A model generated the notes under the pieces. It ran no database searches. It had not been told where the DNA came from and saw only the letters and a program-made list of their open reading frames with translations. DNA of 64,000 bases from an uncultured Sphingorhabdus sp. (GTDB taxonomy: Bacteria; Pseudomonadota; Alphaproteobacteria; Sphingomonadales; Sphingomonadaceae). Each line of letters starts with the position of its first letter. Within the stretch, counting starts at the first letter, position 1. The stretch is taken from positions 22,567 through 86,566 of the forward strand of contig CALMYW010000106.1 in assembly GCA_937873665.1 (NCBI GenBank). Direction: 5' to 3'. Shown here in pieces: positions 33,121 through 42,451 of this stretch. The translations under genes were made by a program, and so were the position numbers.

Positions 33121-33915
33121 ATGGACCAGACCAGCCCGACATCCGCGATTTCAACGCCCGTGTTGCGCGCAATTAAACGTGCCTCACATCGCACGGGAGT
33201 AGATTTCGACTATATGCTCGATCAGGCGCGCATCGAGAGCGGCTTTCGCGCTGATGCCCGTGCCGCGACGTCCAGCGCGACTGGCCTGTACCAGTTCACC
33301 ACCCAAACCTGGCTTGCCACCCTGAAACGCCATGGTGCAGCGCATGGTTATGGCTGGGCAGCCGAAGCTATCGAGCCTGGTGGACGCGGGACATACAAGG
33401 TTGCCGATGCCGGGCTGCGCCAGGCCGTCCTGGGCCTCCGCTCCGACCCCGATGCTGCGGCGGTGATGGCAGGCGAACTCGCCAGTGACAATCATGCGCA
33501 TCTTGCAGATACACTCGGCCGCGCGCCCGAACCGGTCGATCTCTATCTCGCGCACTTTCTGGGAGCTGCAGGGGCGAGCGATTTCCTGAAAGCTTGGGCG
33601 GCAAACCCTGATCAAGCTGCAGCGCCGCTTTTCGCAAAAGCAGCGGCGGCAAACCGATCGATATTCTTTGACGCCAATGGGGGCGCGCGTTCGCTCGACG
33701 AAATCCGTCGCTCCTTTGCCCAAAAGCTTGATGGCAATGGCGTTACCCTAGCCAGCACCCAAAGAGTTTTGCGTAGCCATGCGGTGGCATCAATCGCACC
33801 CGCGTACACTCCGCCCCCGCTCCGCAGCATCGACCCCATGCCCAAAAGCCTATCGCTCGATTTCGCCCGCGAAGCCTATCGCAAGCTGGCAGCGATGCGG
33901 GGCGCGGGCACATGA
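33121..33915 (+). CDS. Flagellar lytic transglycosylase (SLT-fold)
   Basis: A 264-residue protein with an SLT catalytic domain near the N-terminus: IKRASHRTGVDFDYMLDQARIESGFRADARAATSSATGLYQFTTQTWL (catalytic Glu in ARIESGF, then the GLYQF motif). No obvious signal peptide is visible, so export may go through the flagellar apparatus or another route. It probably opens peptidoglycan for the rod, replacing the muramidase domain missing from FlgJ, as dedicated SltF-type enzymes do in other alphaproteobacteria. The start overlaps the predicted transcription start; no Shine-Dalgarno is visible. It overlaps flhA by four bases. Confidence 0.87.
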   Translation: MDQTSPTSAISTPVLRAIKRASHRTGVDFDYMLDQARIESGFRADARAATSSATGLYQFTTQTWLATLKRHGAAHGYGWAAEAIEPGGRGTYKVADAGLRQAVLGLRSDPDAAAVMAGELASDNHAHLADTLGRAPEPVDLYLAHFLGAAGASDFLKAWAANPDQAAAPLFAKAAAANRSIFFDANGGARSLDEIRRSFAQKLDGNGVTLASTQRVLRSHAVASIAPAYTPPPLRSIDPMPKSLSLDFAREAYRKLAAMRGAGT

Positions 33916-36014
33916 ACCAGCCGCTCTGGAAATCGCTCGCGACTGGCGCGGCCTTGCCTGCCGCCATCCTTGCGCTGGTGCTGTTGATGGTGGTGCCTGT
34001 TCCGGCGCTGCTGCTCGACATCGGTTTCATCACCAATATCATGATCAGTCTCGCTGTGTTGATGGTCGCGCTGTCGGCGGCCAAACCGCTCGACTTCTCG
34101 GCCTTCCCAACTGTGCTGTTGCTGGCAACGCTATTCCGCCTCGCACTCAACGTCGCCTCGACCCGCGTCGTGCTCGTTGACGGCCATCAGGGCGCGGCGG
34201 CGGCGGGGCATGTGATCGAGGCCTTCGGGGCATTCCTGATCGGCGGCGATTATGTCGTCGGGCTGTTCGTTTTCGCTGTGCTGATGATCATCAATCTTGT
34301 TGTGATCACCAAAGGCGCGGGCCGCGTGTCGGAGGTTTCGGCGCGCTTCACGCTCGATGCGCTTCCCGGCAAGCAGATGGCGATCGACGCTGATCTCAAC
34401 GCCGGGTTGCTTTCCCCAGACGAGGCCAAAGCACGGCGGCAGGAGGTTGCGACCGAGGCCGACTTTTACGGATCGATGGATGGTGCGTCCAAATTCGTGA
34501 AGGGCGATGCAGTCGCAGGCCTGCTGATCCTGTTCGTCAACATAATCGGCGGCCTTATACTTGGCGTCATCAGCCATGATCTTTCGCTCGGCGAAGCGGC
34601 GCGGACTTATATTGCGCTGGCAATCGGTGACGCACTGGTTGCGCAAATCCCGGCGTTGCTGCTGTCGATCGCCGCCGCCGCGATCGTCACCCGCGTTGCA
34701 TCACCGTTCGATCTCAGCGGCCAGATTGGCAGCCAGTTCGGCCAGTGGCGAGCCTGGGCACCGGTCGCGGCGATACTGGGCCTCCTCGGCTTGATTCCGG
34801 CCATGCCGCAGTCTGTCGTGCTGCCGACTGCGGCGATTGCCGGCGGGATATGCTGGCTCTTGCGCCGCCGCGAACTGCACGCTCAGGCCGCACCGCCAAA
34901 AATTGCAGCAACGCCGGAACCGCATGAAATCGCATGGGAGGATGTCTGCGATACGGCGCCGGTTTCGCTGGAACTTGGCTATGCGCTGGTCGGGCTGGTG
35001 GACGAGCGGAAACGCGCTCCGCTGATGGCACGGATCACCGCGGTACGTCGCCAGCTTTCGCGTGAACTCGGCTTCGTCCTGCCCCCGGTCAAGGTGTCCG
35101 ACGATCTTGCGCTCGACGGGAACAGCTATCGGATACGGATTGGCGGCGTCGTGGTCGGGAATGGTCAGGTCTGGCCCAATGAACTGCTCGCCCTTGCCGC
35201 CGGGGATACGCTGGAGCCGATTCCGGGGCGCGCCTGCAAAGACCCCAGCTTCGGCCTCGATGCGCTTTGGATCGCAGCGGAGCGGCAGGTCGATGCCATC
35301 GCCAATGGTTATACCGTCGTGGATCCGGCAACGGTGATCGCAACGCATCTCAACCAGCTGCTCGCGCGGTCGGCAGCCGACCTCTTCGGCCTCGACGAGG
35401 CGCAGGCGCTGGTTGGCACGTTGAAGTCCGGCTATCCGCAACTGGCGCAGGGCCTTACACCGCAGCCTTATCCGCTTGCGACGATTTCTGCACTCTGCCG
35501 CTCCTTGCTTTCCGAACGCGTACCTTTGCGGGATTTCCGCGCGCTGGCTTCCGCGATGATATCGGCCGGTCGGCCCGACATGCCGGTCCCCGAACTTGTC
35601 GAGGCGGTGCGGCGGCAACTGGGCGGGCTGATTGTGCAGACCATTGTTCCCGCGCAGATGCCACTGCCTGCGGTAACCGTCGACCCTGAACTGGAAGCAT
35701 TGCTCAACCAGTCGGTTCGCGCCGCACCCGATGCTGCCTGGCCGATCGAGCCCGATTTGGCGCGCAAGATCGTGGCCGCGATTGGCGAGGCAGTGGAGCC
35801 GCTGCTGCTGGCTGCGCGCGCTTTTGCCGTCATTGTCTCGCCGCTTTGCCGCCCTGCGTTGGCGCGGCTTTTGCGGACGCAATTCACCGACGTTGCGGTG
35901 CTCTCCTTCCTCGAAATCCCTGACGCAAAGGCGGTCGAAATCATCGCCACCGTCGGTGGTCGGCACGAAGAGCCCGCGCTTCCCCATCCGGACCAGACTG
36001 AAAAGGACCAATGA
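33912..36014 (+). CDS. flhA: Flagellar type III export gate protein FlhA
   Basis: A 700-residue export-gate protein. About eight TM helices occupy residues 1-310 with the conserved FHIPEP-region sequence ARFTLDALPGKQMAIDADLNAGLLSPDEAKARRQEVATEADFYGSMDGASKFVKGDA. The cytoplasmic domain follows (LELGYALVGLVD..., RACKDPSFGLDALWI..., SGYPQLAQGL...). It has normal length. It sits in the same run as the transglycosylase and fliA (3 nt before fliA). Confidence 0.97.
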   Translation: MNQPLWKSLATGAALPAAILALVLLMVVPVPALLLDIGFITNIMISLAVLMVALSAAKPLDFSAFPTVLLLATLFRLALNVASTRVVLVDGHQGAAAAGHVIEAFGAFLIGGDYVVGLFVFAVLMIINLVVITKGAGRVSEVSARFTLDALPGKQMAIDADLNAGLLSPDEAKARRQEVATEADFYGSMDGASKFVKGDAVAGLLILFVNIIGGLILGVISHDLSLGEAARTYIALAIGDALVAQIPALLLSIAAAAIVTRVASPFDLSGQIGSQFGQWRAWAPVAAILGLLGLIPAMPQSVVLPTAAIAGGICWLLRRRELHAQAAPPKIAATPEPHEIAWEDVCDTAPVSLELGYALVGLVDERKRAPLMARITAVRRQLSRELGFVLPPVKVSDDLALDGNSYRIRIGGVVVGNGQVWPNELLALAAGDTLEPIPGRACKDPSFGLDALWIAAERQVDAIANGYTVVDPATVIATHLNQLLARSAADLFGLDEAQALVGTLKSGYPQLAQGLTPQPYPLATISALCRSLLSERVPLRDFRALASAMISAGRPDMPVPELVEAVRRQLGGLIVQTIVPAQMPLPAVTVDPELEALLNQSVRAAPDAAWPIEPDLARKIVAAIGEAVEPLLLAARAFAVIVSPLCRPALARLLRTQFTDVAVLSFLEIPDAKAVEIIATVGGRHEEPALPHPDQTEKDQ

Positions 36015-36017
36015 TCG

Positions 36018-36755
36018 ATGTTGCATATACCTCCCGAAAAATTCGGTCGGCGCGACAGTGCGCAAATCGGCTATGCCAGCAACCGGGCTGAAGAACTGAT
36101 TGCCAGCCATGGCGCGATGGTGCGTCGCATCGCCTGGCACGTGCATTCGCGCGTCTCGGCATCTGCGGAACTGGAAGACCTGATACAGATCGGCCTGATC
36201 GCCTTGATTGAGGCTGCGCGCAGCTATGAAGATCGCGGCCATGCCTTTGCCACTTATGCCTCGATGCGTGTACGCGGGGCGATGATCGACCAGTTGCGGC
36301 GCGAGGCAAAGATGAGCCGCACAGCGATGGCAAGCCGTCGAAAGATTGCGGATACCCGCACGAGGCTTGAACAAACTTTCCTGCGTACCCCCGACAGTAT
36401 CGAAATGGCCGAAGCCATGGGACTGTCTCTGTCGGCATATCTTGACCTTGAAACCGGAAGCCAGCCTATTGAGCAAGCCAGCATAGATGATCACTATAGC
36501 GACCTGGACCCCTTGTTTAGTGATTCAGCTGAAGCGACTGATTTGCGATTGGAGCGTGAGCAACTGAGCGCTTTGCTTGCACAACAGCTTTCCGAATTGC
36601 CCGAGCGCGAGGCCATGGTGCTGCAGCTTTTCTTTGTTGAGGAAATGAACCTGCACGAAATTGGTGCTGTCTTGGGAATTGGAGCGCCGAGAGTTTGCCA
36701 AATCAAAAAAGCCGCGCTTGCGCAGCTCCGGATCACACTTTCAGACCTTATCTGA
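36018..36755 (+). CDS. fliA: Flagellar sigma factor FliA (sigma28)
   Basis: A 245-residue group 3 sigma factor. Region 2 is LEDLIQIGLIALIEAARSYEDRGHAFATYASMRVRGAMIDQLRR. Region 3 follows, and region 4 is LPEREAMVLQLFFVEEMNLHEIGAVLGIGAPRVCQIKKAALAQL, the -35-binding helix-turn-helix. It should read the TAAA-N15-GCCGTTAN sites before flgM, fliC, fliD and motA. Its own expression would depend on the sigma54 promoter at 33094, so sigma28 genes come later in assembly. Confidence 0.95.
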   Translation: MLHIPPEKFGRRDSAQIGYASNRAEELIASHGAMVRRIAWHVHSRVSASAELEDLIQIGLIALIEAARSYEDRGHAFATYASMRVRGAMIDQLRREAKMSRTAMASRRKIADTRTRLEQTFLRTPDSIEMAEAMGLSLSAYLDLETGSQPIEQASIDDHYSDLDPLFSDSAEATDLRLEREQLSALLAQQLSELPEREAMVLQLFFVEEMNLHEIGAVLGIGAPRVCQIKKAALAQLRITLSDLI

Positions 36756-36856
36756 AACGTTGTTTCGCCGTGTAACGCCGCTAACGGCATATTAACCATC
36801 TCGGCGCATAGAGGAGCGGGAAGCAACGGGCACAAGCCTGATTTTAGGACCAGTAT

Positions 36857-38245
36857 ATGGACAATTTGCGCGGATTTGGGCCTTTTGGAGATAGCCAGGA
36901 AGGCTATGGCCATTATGATTCCGATGCGCCGTCTTATGCCAGTTTTGAAGAGCAGGAAGACGCCGCAATCGAGCCGCCGCCAGTTATATCTGGTGACGAA
37001 CGCCGCATGCAGGTGCGCGCCTATAATTTCTGGACGTCACATTTGGGTGAGGGCAACTATCCCAATATCGAAGAACTTGAGCCCGAAAATGTCGAGGATT
37101 TCCGGGACTTTTCAGTACTGCTCGACTTTACCTCGGGCGTAGAAAACCCTTCGATCCAATATCTGGGCGAAGCGCTGCGTAACGAATGCGGGCTAACCGA
37201 CGATATTACCTATCTTGATCAGGTCCCGCCACGCTCATTGCTCTCCCGCATTACCGACCATTATTTGCAGATTATCGCCAACCGCGCACCGATCGGTTTT
37301 GAAGCCGAGTTTGTGAACGAGCGCGGCGTGAACATCATGTATCGCGGCATCTTGCTGCCTTACTCGTCGGACGATGACACGATCGATTTCATCTATGGTG
37401 TCATCAACTGGAAAGAGGGTGCGCCGGCGGAGATCGCTGCACCGCTGGCGGCTGAAGTGGAAGCCGCGCTGGCTGCGGTGCCCGTTCGCAAGGATCATGT
37501 GCCGGTATGGGCTGACGGTCCGGCAGCAACCGACGCGGACATTGATACCTCTCTGGAAGAGCCTCAGAATGAGGACGAGCTTGTCCTCGACGCCAGCTTC
37601 GCAGATGCCGCATATGCCCCCGCGCTGATTGAAGAAGTCGAACCGGACGAAGGCTCCAGCCTTGCTGACTGGTTGCAGGTCGCGCGTGACAGTGCCGATA
37701 TCGCGCGCGATGCCGATGCGCGCAGTCGCGATACGCTCTATCGCGCGATTGGTCGTGCCTATGATTTCTCGTTGGCGGCGGAACGCTATCCGGCGGACTA
37801 TGCAGAAATGCTCGCTGACAACGGCATAACGGTGCAGGAACGTGCGCCGATGACGCCGATCGTGAAGCTGATTTTCGGCGCGGGCTATGACAAGACTCGC
37901 CTGACCGAATTTGCTGCGGCGCTCGATTATGCGCATCGCAACAGTGTAACGGCCGGCCAATTTGCCGATCTGCTGTCAAAGCATGACGGCGGTCTCAAAG
38001 GCATTGTCCAGGCCGAACGGCGCGCTCGCAAGGTCCAAAAGGGCGAGCATGTCAAACCTGTCGAGCTCGATCCACGTCCGCGCTTGCGCGCCGCACGAGC
38101 CCGCGATCTCATCGAATTTGCACATGGGAATGACGAGTTTGTAGTTCTGGTCGCGCGACGGGATGCAAACGGGCATGTGGCGATCGTCGGTTCGATGGAA
38201 GATGCCGGTCTTACCGACAAGGTGCTTGCAAAAACCGTTATCTGA
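36857..38245 (+). CDS. PAS-domain (PAS_5-like) protein of unknown function
   Basis: A 462-residue soluble acidic protein. Residues about 50-195 resemble the alphaproteobacterial PAS_5 domain (RAYNFWTSHLGEGNYPNIEELEPENVEDF ... SRITDHYLQIIANRAPIGFEAEF ... YRGILLPYSSDDDTIDFIYGVINWKE). A Glu/Asp-rich linker follows, then a helical C-terminal part with Arg-rich RARKVQKGEHVKP. No kinase, GGDEF or HTH domain is evident. AGGACC precedes the ATG. It lies 101 nt after fliA in the same direction, so a motility link is possible but unproven. Confidence 0.7.
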   Translation: MDNLRGFGPFGDSQEGYGHYDSDAPSYASFEEQEDAAIEPPPVISGDERRMQVRAYNFWTSHLGEGNYPNIEELEPENVEDFRDFSVLLDFTSGVENPSIQYLGEALRNECGLTDDITYLDQVPPRSLLSRITDHYLQIIANRAPIGFEAEFVNERGVNIMYRGILLPYSSDDDTIDFIYGVINWKEGAPAEIAAPLAAEVEAALAAVPVRKDHVPVWADGPAATDADIDTSLEEPQNEDELVLDASFADAAYAPALIEEVEPDEGSSLADWLQVARDSADIARDADARSRDTLYRAIGRAYDFSLAAERYPADYAEMLADNGITVQERAPMTPIVKLIFGAGYDKTRLTEFAAALDYAHRNSVTAGQFADLLSKHDGGLKGIVQAERRARKVQKGEHVKPVELDPRPRLRAARARDLIEFAHGNDEFVVLVARRDANGHVAIVGSMEDAGLTDKVLAKTVI

Positions 38246-38254
38246 CCGGTCGGG

Positions 38255-38617
38255 TCAATCGCGAACCATCGTCAATTTGACTTGGGCAGTGCCGCTGCGG
38301 TGCATGCCCAGTTCCTTGGCGGCAGCATAGGACAGGTCGATAATCCGGCCTCGTCCCCACGGTCCGCGATCATTGACGCGTACGATGACTTCGCGGCCAT
38401 TGCCCAGATGCGTTACCTTCACACGCGTGCCAAAAGCAACCGTCCGGTGCGCAGCGGTATAATCAGACGGGTTGAACATCTCTCCACTGGCGGTGCGGCG
38501 TCCGGCTAGTTCATTGCCATAATAGCTGGCATGGCCGCTGCCCAGATCAGCATCGGCGGTGGCTTGGGCCGCAAATGGGGCAGCGAGCAACAGTGCGCTG
38601 AAAAATACCGTTTTCAT
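38255..38617 (-). CDS. rlpA: RlpA-like septal ring lytic transglycosylase domain protein
   Basis: A 120-residue exported protein with a signal peptide (MKTVFFSALLLAAPFAAQATA) and a double-psi beta-barrel RlpA domain (GHASYYGNELAGRRTASGEMFNPSDYTAAHRTVAFGTRVKVTHLGNGREVIVRVNDRGPWGRGRIIDLS). The catalytic-type Asp is in VNDRGP and the His is in AAHRTVAFG. There is no lipobox and no SPOR domain, so this is a minimal RlpA. It may also match 3D-domain proteins of similar fold. Confidence 0.88.
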   Translation of the reverse strand: MKTVFFSALLLAAPFAAQATADADLGSGHASYYGNELAGRRTASGEMFNPSDYTAAHRTVAFGTRVKVTHLGNGREVIVRVNDRGPWGRGRIIDLSYAAAKELGMHRSGTAQVKLTMVRD

Positions 38618-38718
38618 TCCCGCCCCTGCGACTGTCAGATGTTCGTGCAAGTTTGAAACGGCTGAAATCGCGTGTCTATCACTGCGCGATATTGAGAGAT
38701 TTTTGCGCGACGACCGGT

Positions 38719-39786
38719 CTAGCCGCACTGCGCGCGGTGGAGCAGCTTCTGGTCCGCCAGCACCAGCGCCATCATCGCTTCGACAACCGGCGTCCCGCGG
38801 ATACCCACGCAGGGGTCATGTCGGCCCTTGGTGACGATCTCGGTTGCCTCGCCCTCGCGGGTCACGGTGTCGACAGGGGTGAGGATCGAGCTGGTCGGTT
38901 TGAAGCCGACGCGGCACACCACCGCCTGGCCAGTTGAAATTCCGCCCGCAATGCCGCCCGCATTATTGGCAAGGAAGACCGGCTGGTTGGTTCCGGGGCG
39001 CATCGGATCGGCATTTTGCTCGCCGCGAAAACGTGCGGCTTCGAAGCCTGCACCGATTTCCACTGCCTTGACCGCGTTGATGCCCATCATCGCCGAGGCT
39101 AGCTCACTGTCGAGCTTGGCATAGAGTGGAGCGCCCCAGCCGGGCGGGACGCCGGTCGCGACACATTCGACGACTGCGCCGAGCGAAGATCCCGCCTTGC
39201 GTGCCTCGTCGACCATCTTCTCCCACCGTCCGGCCGCAGCCTCATCGGGGCACCAGAAGGGGTTTTTGTCGATTTGGCTTTTCTCGAAATTGCCGCGATC
39301 AATCGCATCGCCACCAATCTCGACGACATAGGCGAGGATTTCAACCTCGGGGATGACTGCGCGCGCCACTGCCCCCGCCGCCACCCGCGCGGCGGTTTCG
39401 CGCGCCGAACTCCGCCCGCCGCCGCGATAGTCGCGAAAGCCATATTTGGCGTCATAGCTGTAATCGGCATGTCCGGGGCGATAGGCCTTGGCGACTTCGG
39501 AATAATCCTTCGACCGCTGATCGACATTTTCGATCATCAAGCTGATTGGCGTGCCGGTGGTGCGGCCCTCGAAGATTCCGGAAAGGATGCGAACCTGATC
39601 GGGCTCCTGTCGCTGCGTGGTGAATTTGCTGGTGCCGGGGCGCCGCTTGTCGAGGAAGGGCTGGATATCGGCTTCGGACAGCGCAATTCCCGGCGGGCAA
39701 CCATCGACCACCGCACCCAGCGCCGGCCCGTGGCTTTCGCCCCAGGTGGTGAAACGGAAAACATGGCCGAATGTGTTGAAACTCAT
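38719..39786 (-). CDS. aroC: Chorismate synthase
   Basis: A 355-residue enzyme converting EPSP to chorismate with reduced FMN, the last step of the shikimate pathway. The N-terminus [24 protein letters not shown] carries the first signature. [37 protein letters not shown] is the second, and the C-terminal one is [20 protein letters not shown] 39786 has AGAGG upstream that overlaps the GNAT gene's stop codon. Confidence 0.97.
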   Translation of the reverse strand: MSFNTFGHVFRFTTWGESHGPALGAVVDGCPPGIALSEADIQPFLDKRRPGTSKFTTQRQEPDQVRILSGIFEGRTTGTPISLMIENVDQRSKDYSEVAKAYRPGHADYSYDAKYGFRDYRGGGRSSARETAARVAAGAVARAVIPEVEILAYVVEIGGDAIDRGNFEKSQIDKNPFWCPDEAAAGRWEKMVDEARKAGSSLGAVVECVATGVPPGWGAPLYAKLDSELASAMMGINAVKAVEIGAGFEAARFRGEQNADPMRPGTNQPVFLANNAGGIAGGISTGQAVVCRVGFKPTSSILTPVDTVTREGEATEIVTKGRHDPCVGIRGTPVVEAMMALVLADQKLLHRAQCG

Positions 39787-39787
39787 C

Positions 39788-40306
39788 TTACCTCTCGGGC
39801 CCGAAAGCCGGTGCATAGCGTGCGCGGCCGCTTTCGGGAAGTCGCACGCTTTTGTCCAGCAAAAGCGCCATGAAATGCGGGCCGGCAAAGGGGGAGGCGA
39901 AGGGGCGGGCAGTTGCGGCGCTATAGCCGAAGCGCGGATAATAGTCGGGATGGCCGAGGACGAAGCTGATCTGGATGTCTTTGGTTTGCAACATCTCAAG
40001 GCCGCGCCAGATCAAAGCCGATCCGACACCTCCGCTGTGCAGTTCGGGCAGCACGCCTACAGGGGCAAGCCCGGCACCTTTCAGAACCACACCATCGGCT
40101 TCAACCTCCATCCGGCTGAACAGTGCATGGCCGATAATCTGGCCGTCCGCTTCGGCAACCAGCGACACCAGCGCATCGCCATCGGCATGGACCGTGCGGA
40201 CCAGATCGGCTTCGCCCTGATGGCCGAATGCGGTGCTGGCAAAGGCGGCACGGTGGACGGCATCGACTACATCAAAATCGGCGGGTCCGATCGGGCGGAT
40301 GATCAT
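39788..40306 (-). CDS. GNAT-family N-acetyltransferase (YhbS-like)
   Basis: A 172-residue acetyl-CoA-dependent transferase. The fold elements are visible: [20 protein letters not shown], the beta4 strand [26 protein letters not shown] (the HSGGVGSAL pyrophosphate loop), and [17 protein letters not shown], a hallmark of the YhbS/PA3944-like branch. The acceptor substrate is unknown. It is coupled to the upstream membrane-protein gene (ATGA) and sits 1 nt before aroC. Confidence 0.9.
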   Translation of the reverse strand: MIIRPIGPADFDVVDAVHRAAFASTAFGHQGEADLVRTVHADGDALVSLVAEADGQIIGHALFSRMEVEADGVVLKGAGLAPVGVLPELHSGGVGSALIWRGLEMLQTKDIQISFVLGHPDYYPRFGYSAATARPFASPFAGPHFMALLLDKSVRLPESGRARYAPAFGPER

Positions 40307-40629
40307 GCGTCGTCGGATGGCTTCACCCTGACCTTTCGATACTTGACCTGCTCCTTGCCGATCCAGGTGCGCAAGGCTCGGTAGATGATGACGGCTGCGG
40401 CGACCGCAAGCACCCGTCCGGCATGCGGGTGATTGTAAGCTCCGCCAAAGCGCCCGCCGAAAACAAAGGCGGCAACCACGAACAGGAAACCCGCCGCCGA
40501 CACAAAGCCATCAAGCACTGGCGGCAGGCCTTCCCAGAAACGCTTTGCATGCAGGTAGCCAAACAGGCCGACAATGATAGTCGCACCGGCAAGGAGGAGA
40601 ACCAGTTCGTTGCTATGCCCTTCGAACAT
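40303..40629 (-). CDS. Small membrane protein of unknown function
   Basis: A 108-residue protein with three predicted helices (NELVLLLAGATIIVGLFGYL; LDGFVSAAGFLFVVAAFVFG; GRVLAVAAAVIIYRALRTW) and a basic C-terminal tail ([17 protein letters not shown]). A GGAGGG Shine-Dalgarno supports ATG 40629. It lies between fabI and a GNAT gene. I do not recognise the family. Confidence 0.75.
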   Translation of the reverse strand: MFEGHSNELVLLLAGATIIVGLFGYLHAKRFWEGLPPVLDGFVSAAGFLFVVAAFVFGGRFGGAYNHPHAGRVLAVAAAVIIYRALRTWIGKEQVKYRKVRVKPSDDA

Positions 40630-40649
40630 ACTCGCCCTCCAATTTGCGC

Positions 40650-41477
40650 TCAACCTAATGCTATATCAGGAGCATCCTCCTGCTTCATCCCTACCGTATG
40701 ATAGCCCGCATCGACATGGTGCGTTTCGCCGGTGACACCCGCTGCCAGGTCGGACAGGAAATAGAGCGCCGACGCGCCGACATCGTCGATCGTGACATTG
40801 CGACGCAGCGGAGAATTCAGTTCGTTCCATTTGAGGATATAACGGAAATCGCCGATGCCCGAAGCTGCCAGCGTCTTGATCGGCCCCGCCGAAATTGCAT
40901 TGACGCGGATACCATCGGGGCCGACGTCGTTGGCGAGATATTTCACACTGGCTTCGAGCGCTGCCTTGGCAACGCCCATGACATTATAATGCGGAACCAC
41001 CTTTTCAGCGCCATAATAGCTGAGCGTCAGCATCGATCCGCCGCCCTTGCCGGTTTCGGGATCGAAGGGAACCATCATCGCAGCAGCACGCTTGGCGACA
41101 GCGGTGAAGCTGTAGACGCTGATATTCATCGTCATCAGGAAGTCGTCGAGCGAGACATCGAAATATTTGCCGCGAAGGGCATCCTTGTTCGTGAAGCCGA
41201 TGGCGTGGACGACAAAATCGATCGTCGGCCAGCGTGCCGCCAGTTTCTCAAACGCCGCATCAAGATTGGCCATGTCCGAAACATCGCAATCGATCAGGAA
41301 ATCGCAGCCCAATTGCTCGGCAAGCGGACGGACGCGCTTTTCCATCACTTCGCCCTGATAGCTGATTGCCAGCTCCGCACCTTCGGCCTTCAGCCGCTGC
41401 GCAATGCCCCATGCAAGCGACTTGTCATTGGCGAGGCCCATGATGAGGCCGCGCTTTCCTGCCATCAAACCGGTCAT
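40650..41477 (-). CDS. fabI: Enoyl-[acyl-carrier-protein] reductase (NADH)
   Basis: A 275-residue short-chain dehydrogenase-like enzyme completing each cycle of fatty-acid elongation. It shows GKRGLIMGLANDKSLAWGIAQ (atypical Rossmann glycine motif of FabI), VVHAIGFTNKDALRGKY and the catalytic Tyr-X6-Lys in LTLSYYGAEKVVPHYNVMGVAKAALE. The substrate-loop IKTLAASGIGDF and the C-terminal GVTGETHHVDAGYH are also present. The start overlaps the upstream gene's stop by four bases. Confidence 0.96.
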   Translation of the reverse strand: MTGLMAGKRGLIMGLANDKSLAWGIAQRLKAEGAELAISYQGEVMEKRVRPLAEQLGCDFLIDCDVSDMANLDAAFEKLAARWPTIDFVVHAIGFTNKDALRGKYFDVSLDDFLMTMNISVYSFTAVAKRAAAMMVPFDPETGKGGGSMLTLSYYGAEKVVPHYNVMGVAKAALEASVKYLANDVGPDGIRVNAISAGPIKTLAASGIGDFRYILKWNELNSPLRRNVTIDDVGASALYFLSDLAAGVTGETHHVDAGYHTVGMKQEDAPDIALG

Positions 41478-42451
41478 GTCTGGATGAACTCCTGATTGTC
41501 TTTTCCTGATCCCCGGCTATCCTTTAGGCCATTTTCGGTGGCGTTGGCCAGAGCGGCGTTCAATTGTGCACCGGTGACCATGCCGAGGCCGACAAGATAG
41601 AAGAAAATCAGCGCGATCATCACCCCCGCGAGGCTGCCATAAGTCAGATCGTAGTTGGTGATCGAGGATACGAACCAGGGTAGCACCATCGTGCAGCCGA
41701 CCCACCATCCGCTGACCAGCACCGCGCCGGGCCATTTGGGGTAAAGCCGCCCGCGATATTTGCGCGGCGCGAGGCCACGATAGATGGTGTAAATGGCGAG
41801 GAAGAGAATGGCGAAGGGGATGATCCGGCCCCAGGCGAAATAATCCGCTGTACGTTCGGCCGCAGGGATGAAGCGATAGACAAGATCTTCGATGGTAACT
41901 ACCAGCACCTGCGCGGAAAAGGCCATCATCGCCAGAATGACCGCAGCAACGATCACGACAAAGCTACCGAGGCGGTATTGCCAGAACCAGCGCTCTGGCT
42001 GGGTCCCGTAAGCGCGGTGTAGAACGTCGCGGATTGTTTCAATGAGGCTGGTCGTGGTCCACAGGCTGACAACCGCGCTCAACCATAAAATTGGTCCTGA
42101 TCGCGCCGACATGGCTGCATGCACAGGTTCGGCAAGTGCGGCCTCGACGCTTTTGGGGACGGTTTCGAAAAAGGCATCGATCAGGGCGAGCCCGGATTCG
42201 GTTTGTCCTAAACTGCCAGCGATGGCGGCGGCGACGATACAGAATGCAAACAGGGCAACAATCGACAGATAGGCGAAATTCCCGGCATGGACGAAGCCGT
42301 CACTATAGACGCCGACGACAACGCGGCGGACCACTTCCTTGGCTTGATGCCAGGGGTCAAGATGATGGAACCACTGATCCTCGCTCTCCGGATGTGGGCG
42401 CGGATCGTGCGCGCGTGCCTCGGGCGAGAGAGGGGAGTGTTCAGAGACCAA
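41474..42451 (-). CDS. YihY/BrkB-family inner membrane protein
   Basis: A 325-residue protein with six hydrophobic helices. The family motifs are FAYLSIVALFAFCIVAAAIAG, LWLSAVVSLWTTTSLIETIRDVLHRAYG, and the C-terminal GSLAGVMIALIFFYLVGLGMVTGAQLNAAL. Older annotations call this family ribonuclease BN, but that activity belongs to another protein; its function is unsettled. The start is a TTG inside the end of the dnaJ-like gene, because no ATG exists before the first helix. Confidence 0.85.
   Translation of the reverse strand: MVSEHSPLSPEARAHDPRPHPESEDQWFHHLDPWHQAKEVVRRVVVGVYSDGFVHAGNFAYLSIVALFAFCIVAAAIAGSLGQTESGLALIDAFFETVPKSVEAALAEPVHAAMSARSGPILWLSAVVSLWTTTSLIETIRDVLHRAYGTQPERWFWQYRLGSFVVIVAAVILAMMAFSAQVLVVTIEDLVYRFIPAAERTADYFAWGRIIPFAILFLAIYTIYRGLAPRKYRGRLYPKWPGAVLVSGWWVGCTMVLPWFVSSITNYDLTYGSLAGVMIALIFFYLVGLGMVTGAQLNAALANATENGLKDSRGSGKDNQEFIQT

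Noticed and set aside
36136..36151. TGGCACG followed by TTCGC within fliA, resembling sigma54
   Set aside because: The -12 element lacks TTGC, and the site lies inside coding sequence with no gene start downstream.
34701..36494. 597-codon open frame on the minus strand opposite flhA and fliA
   Set aside because: FlhA and FliA are unmistakable on the plus strand; the antisense frame has no family features or ribosome site.
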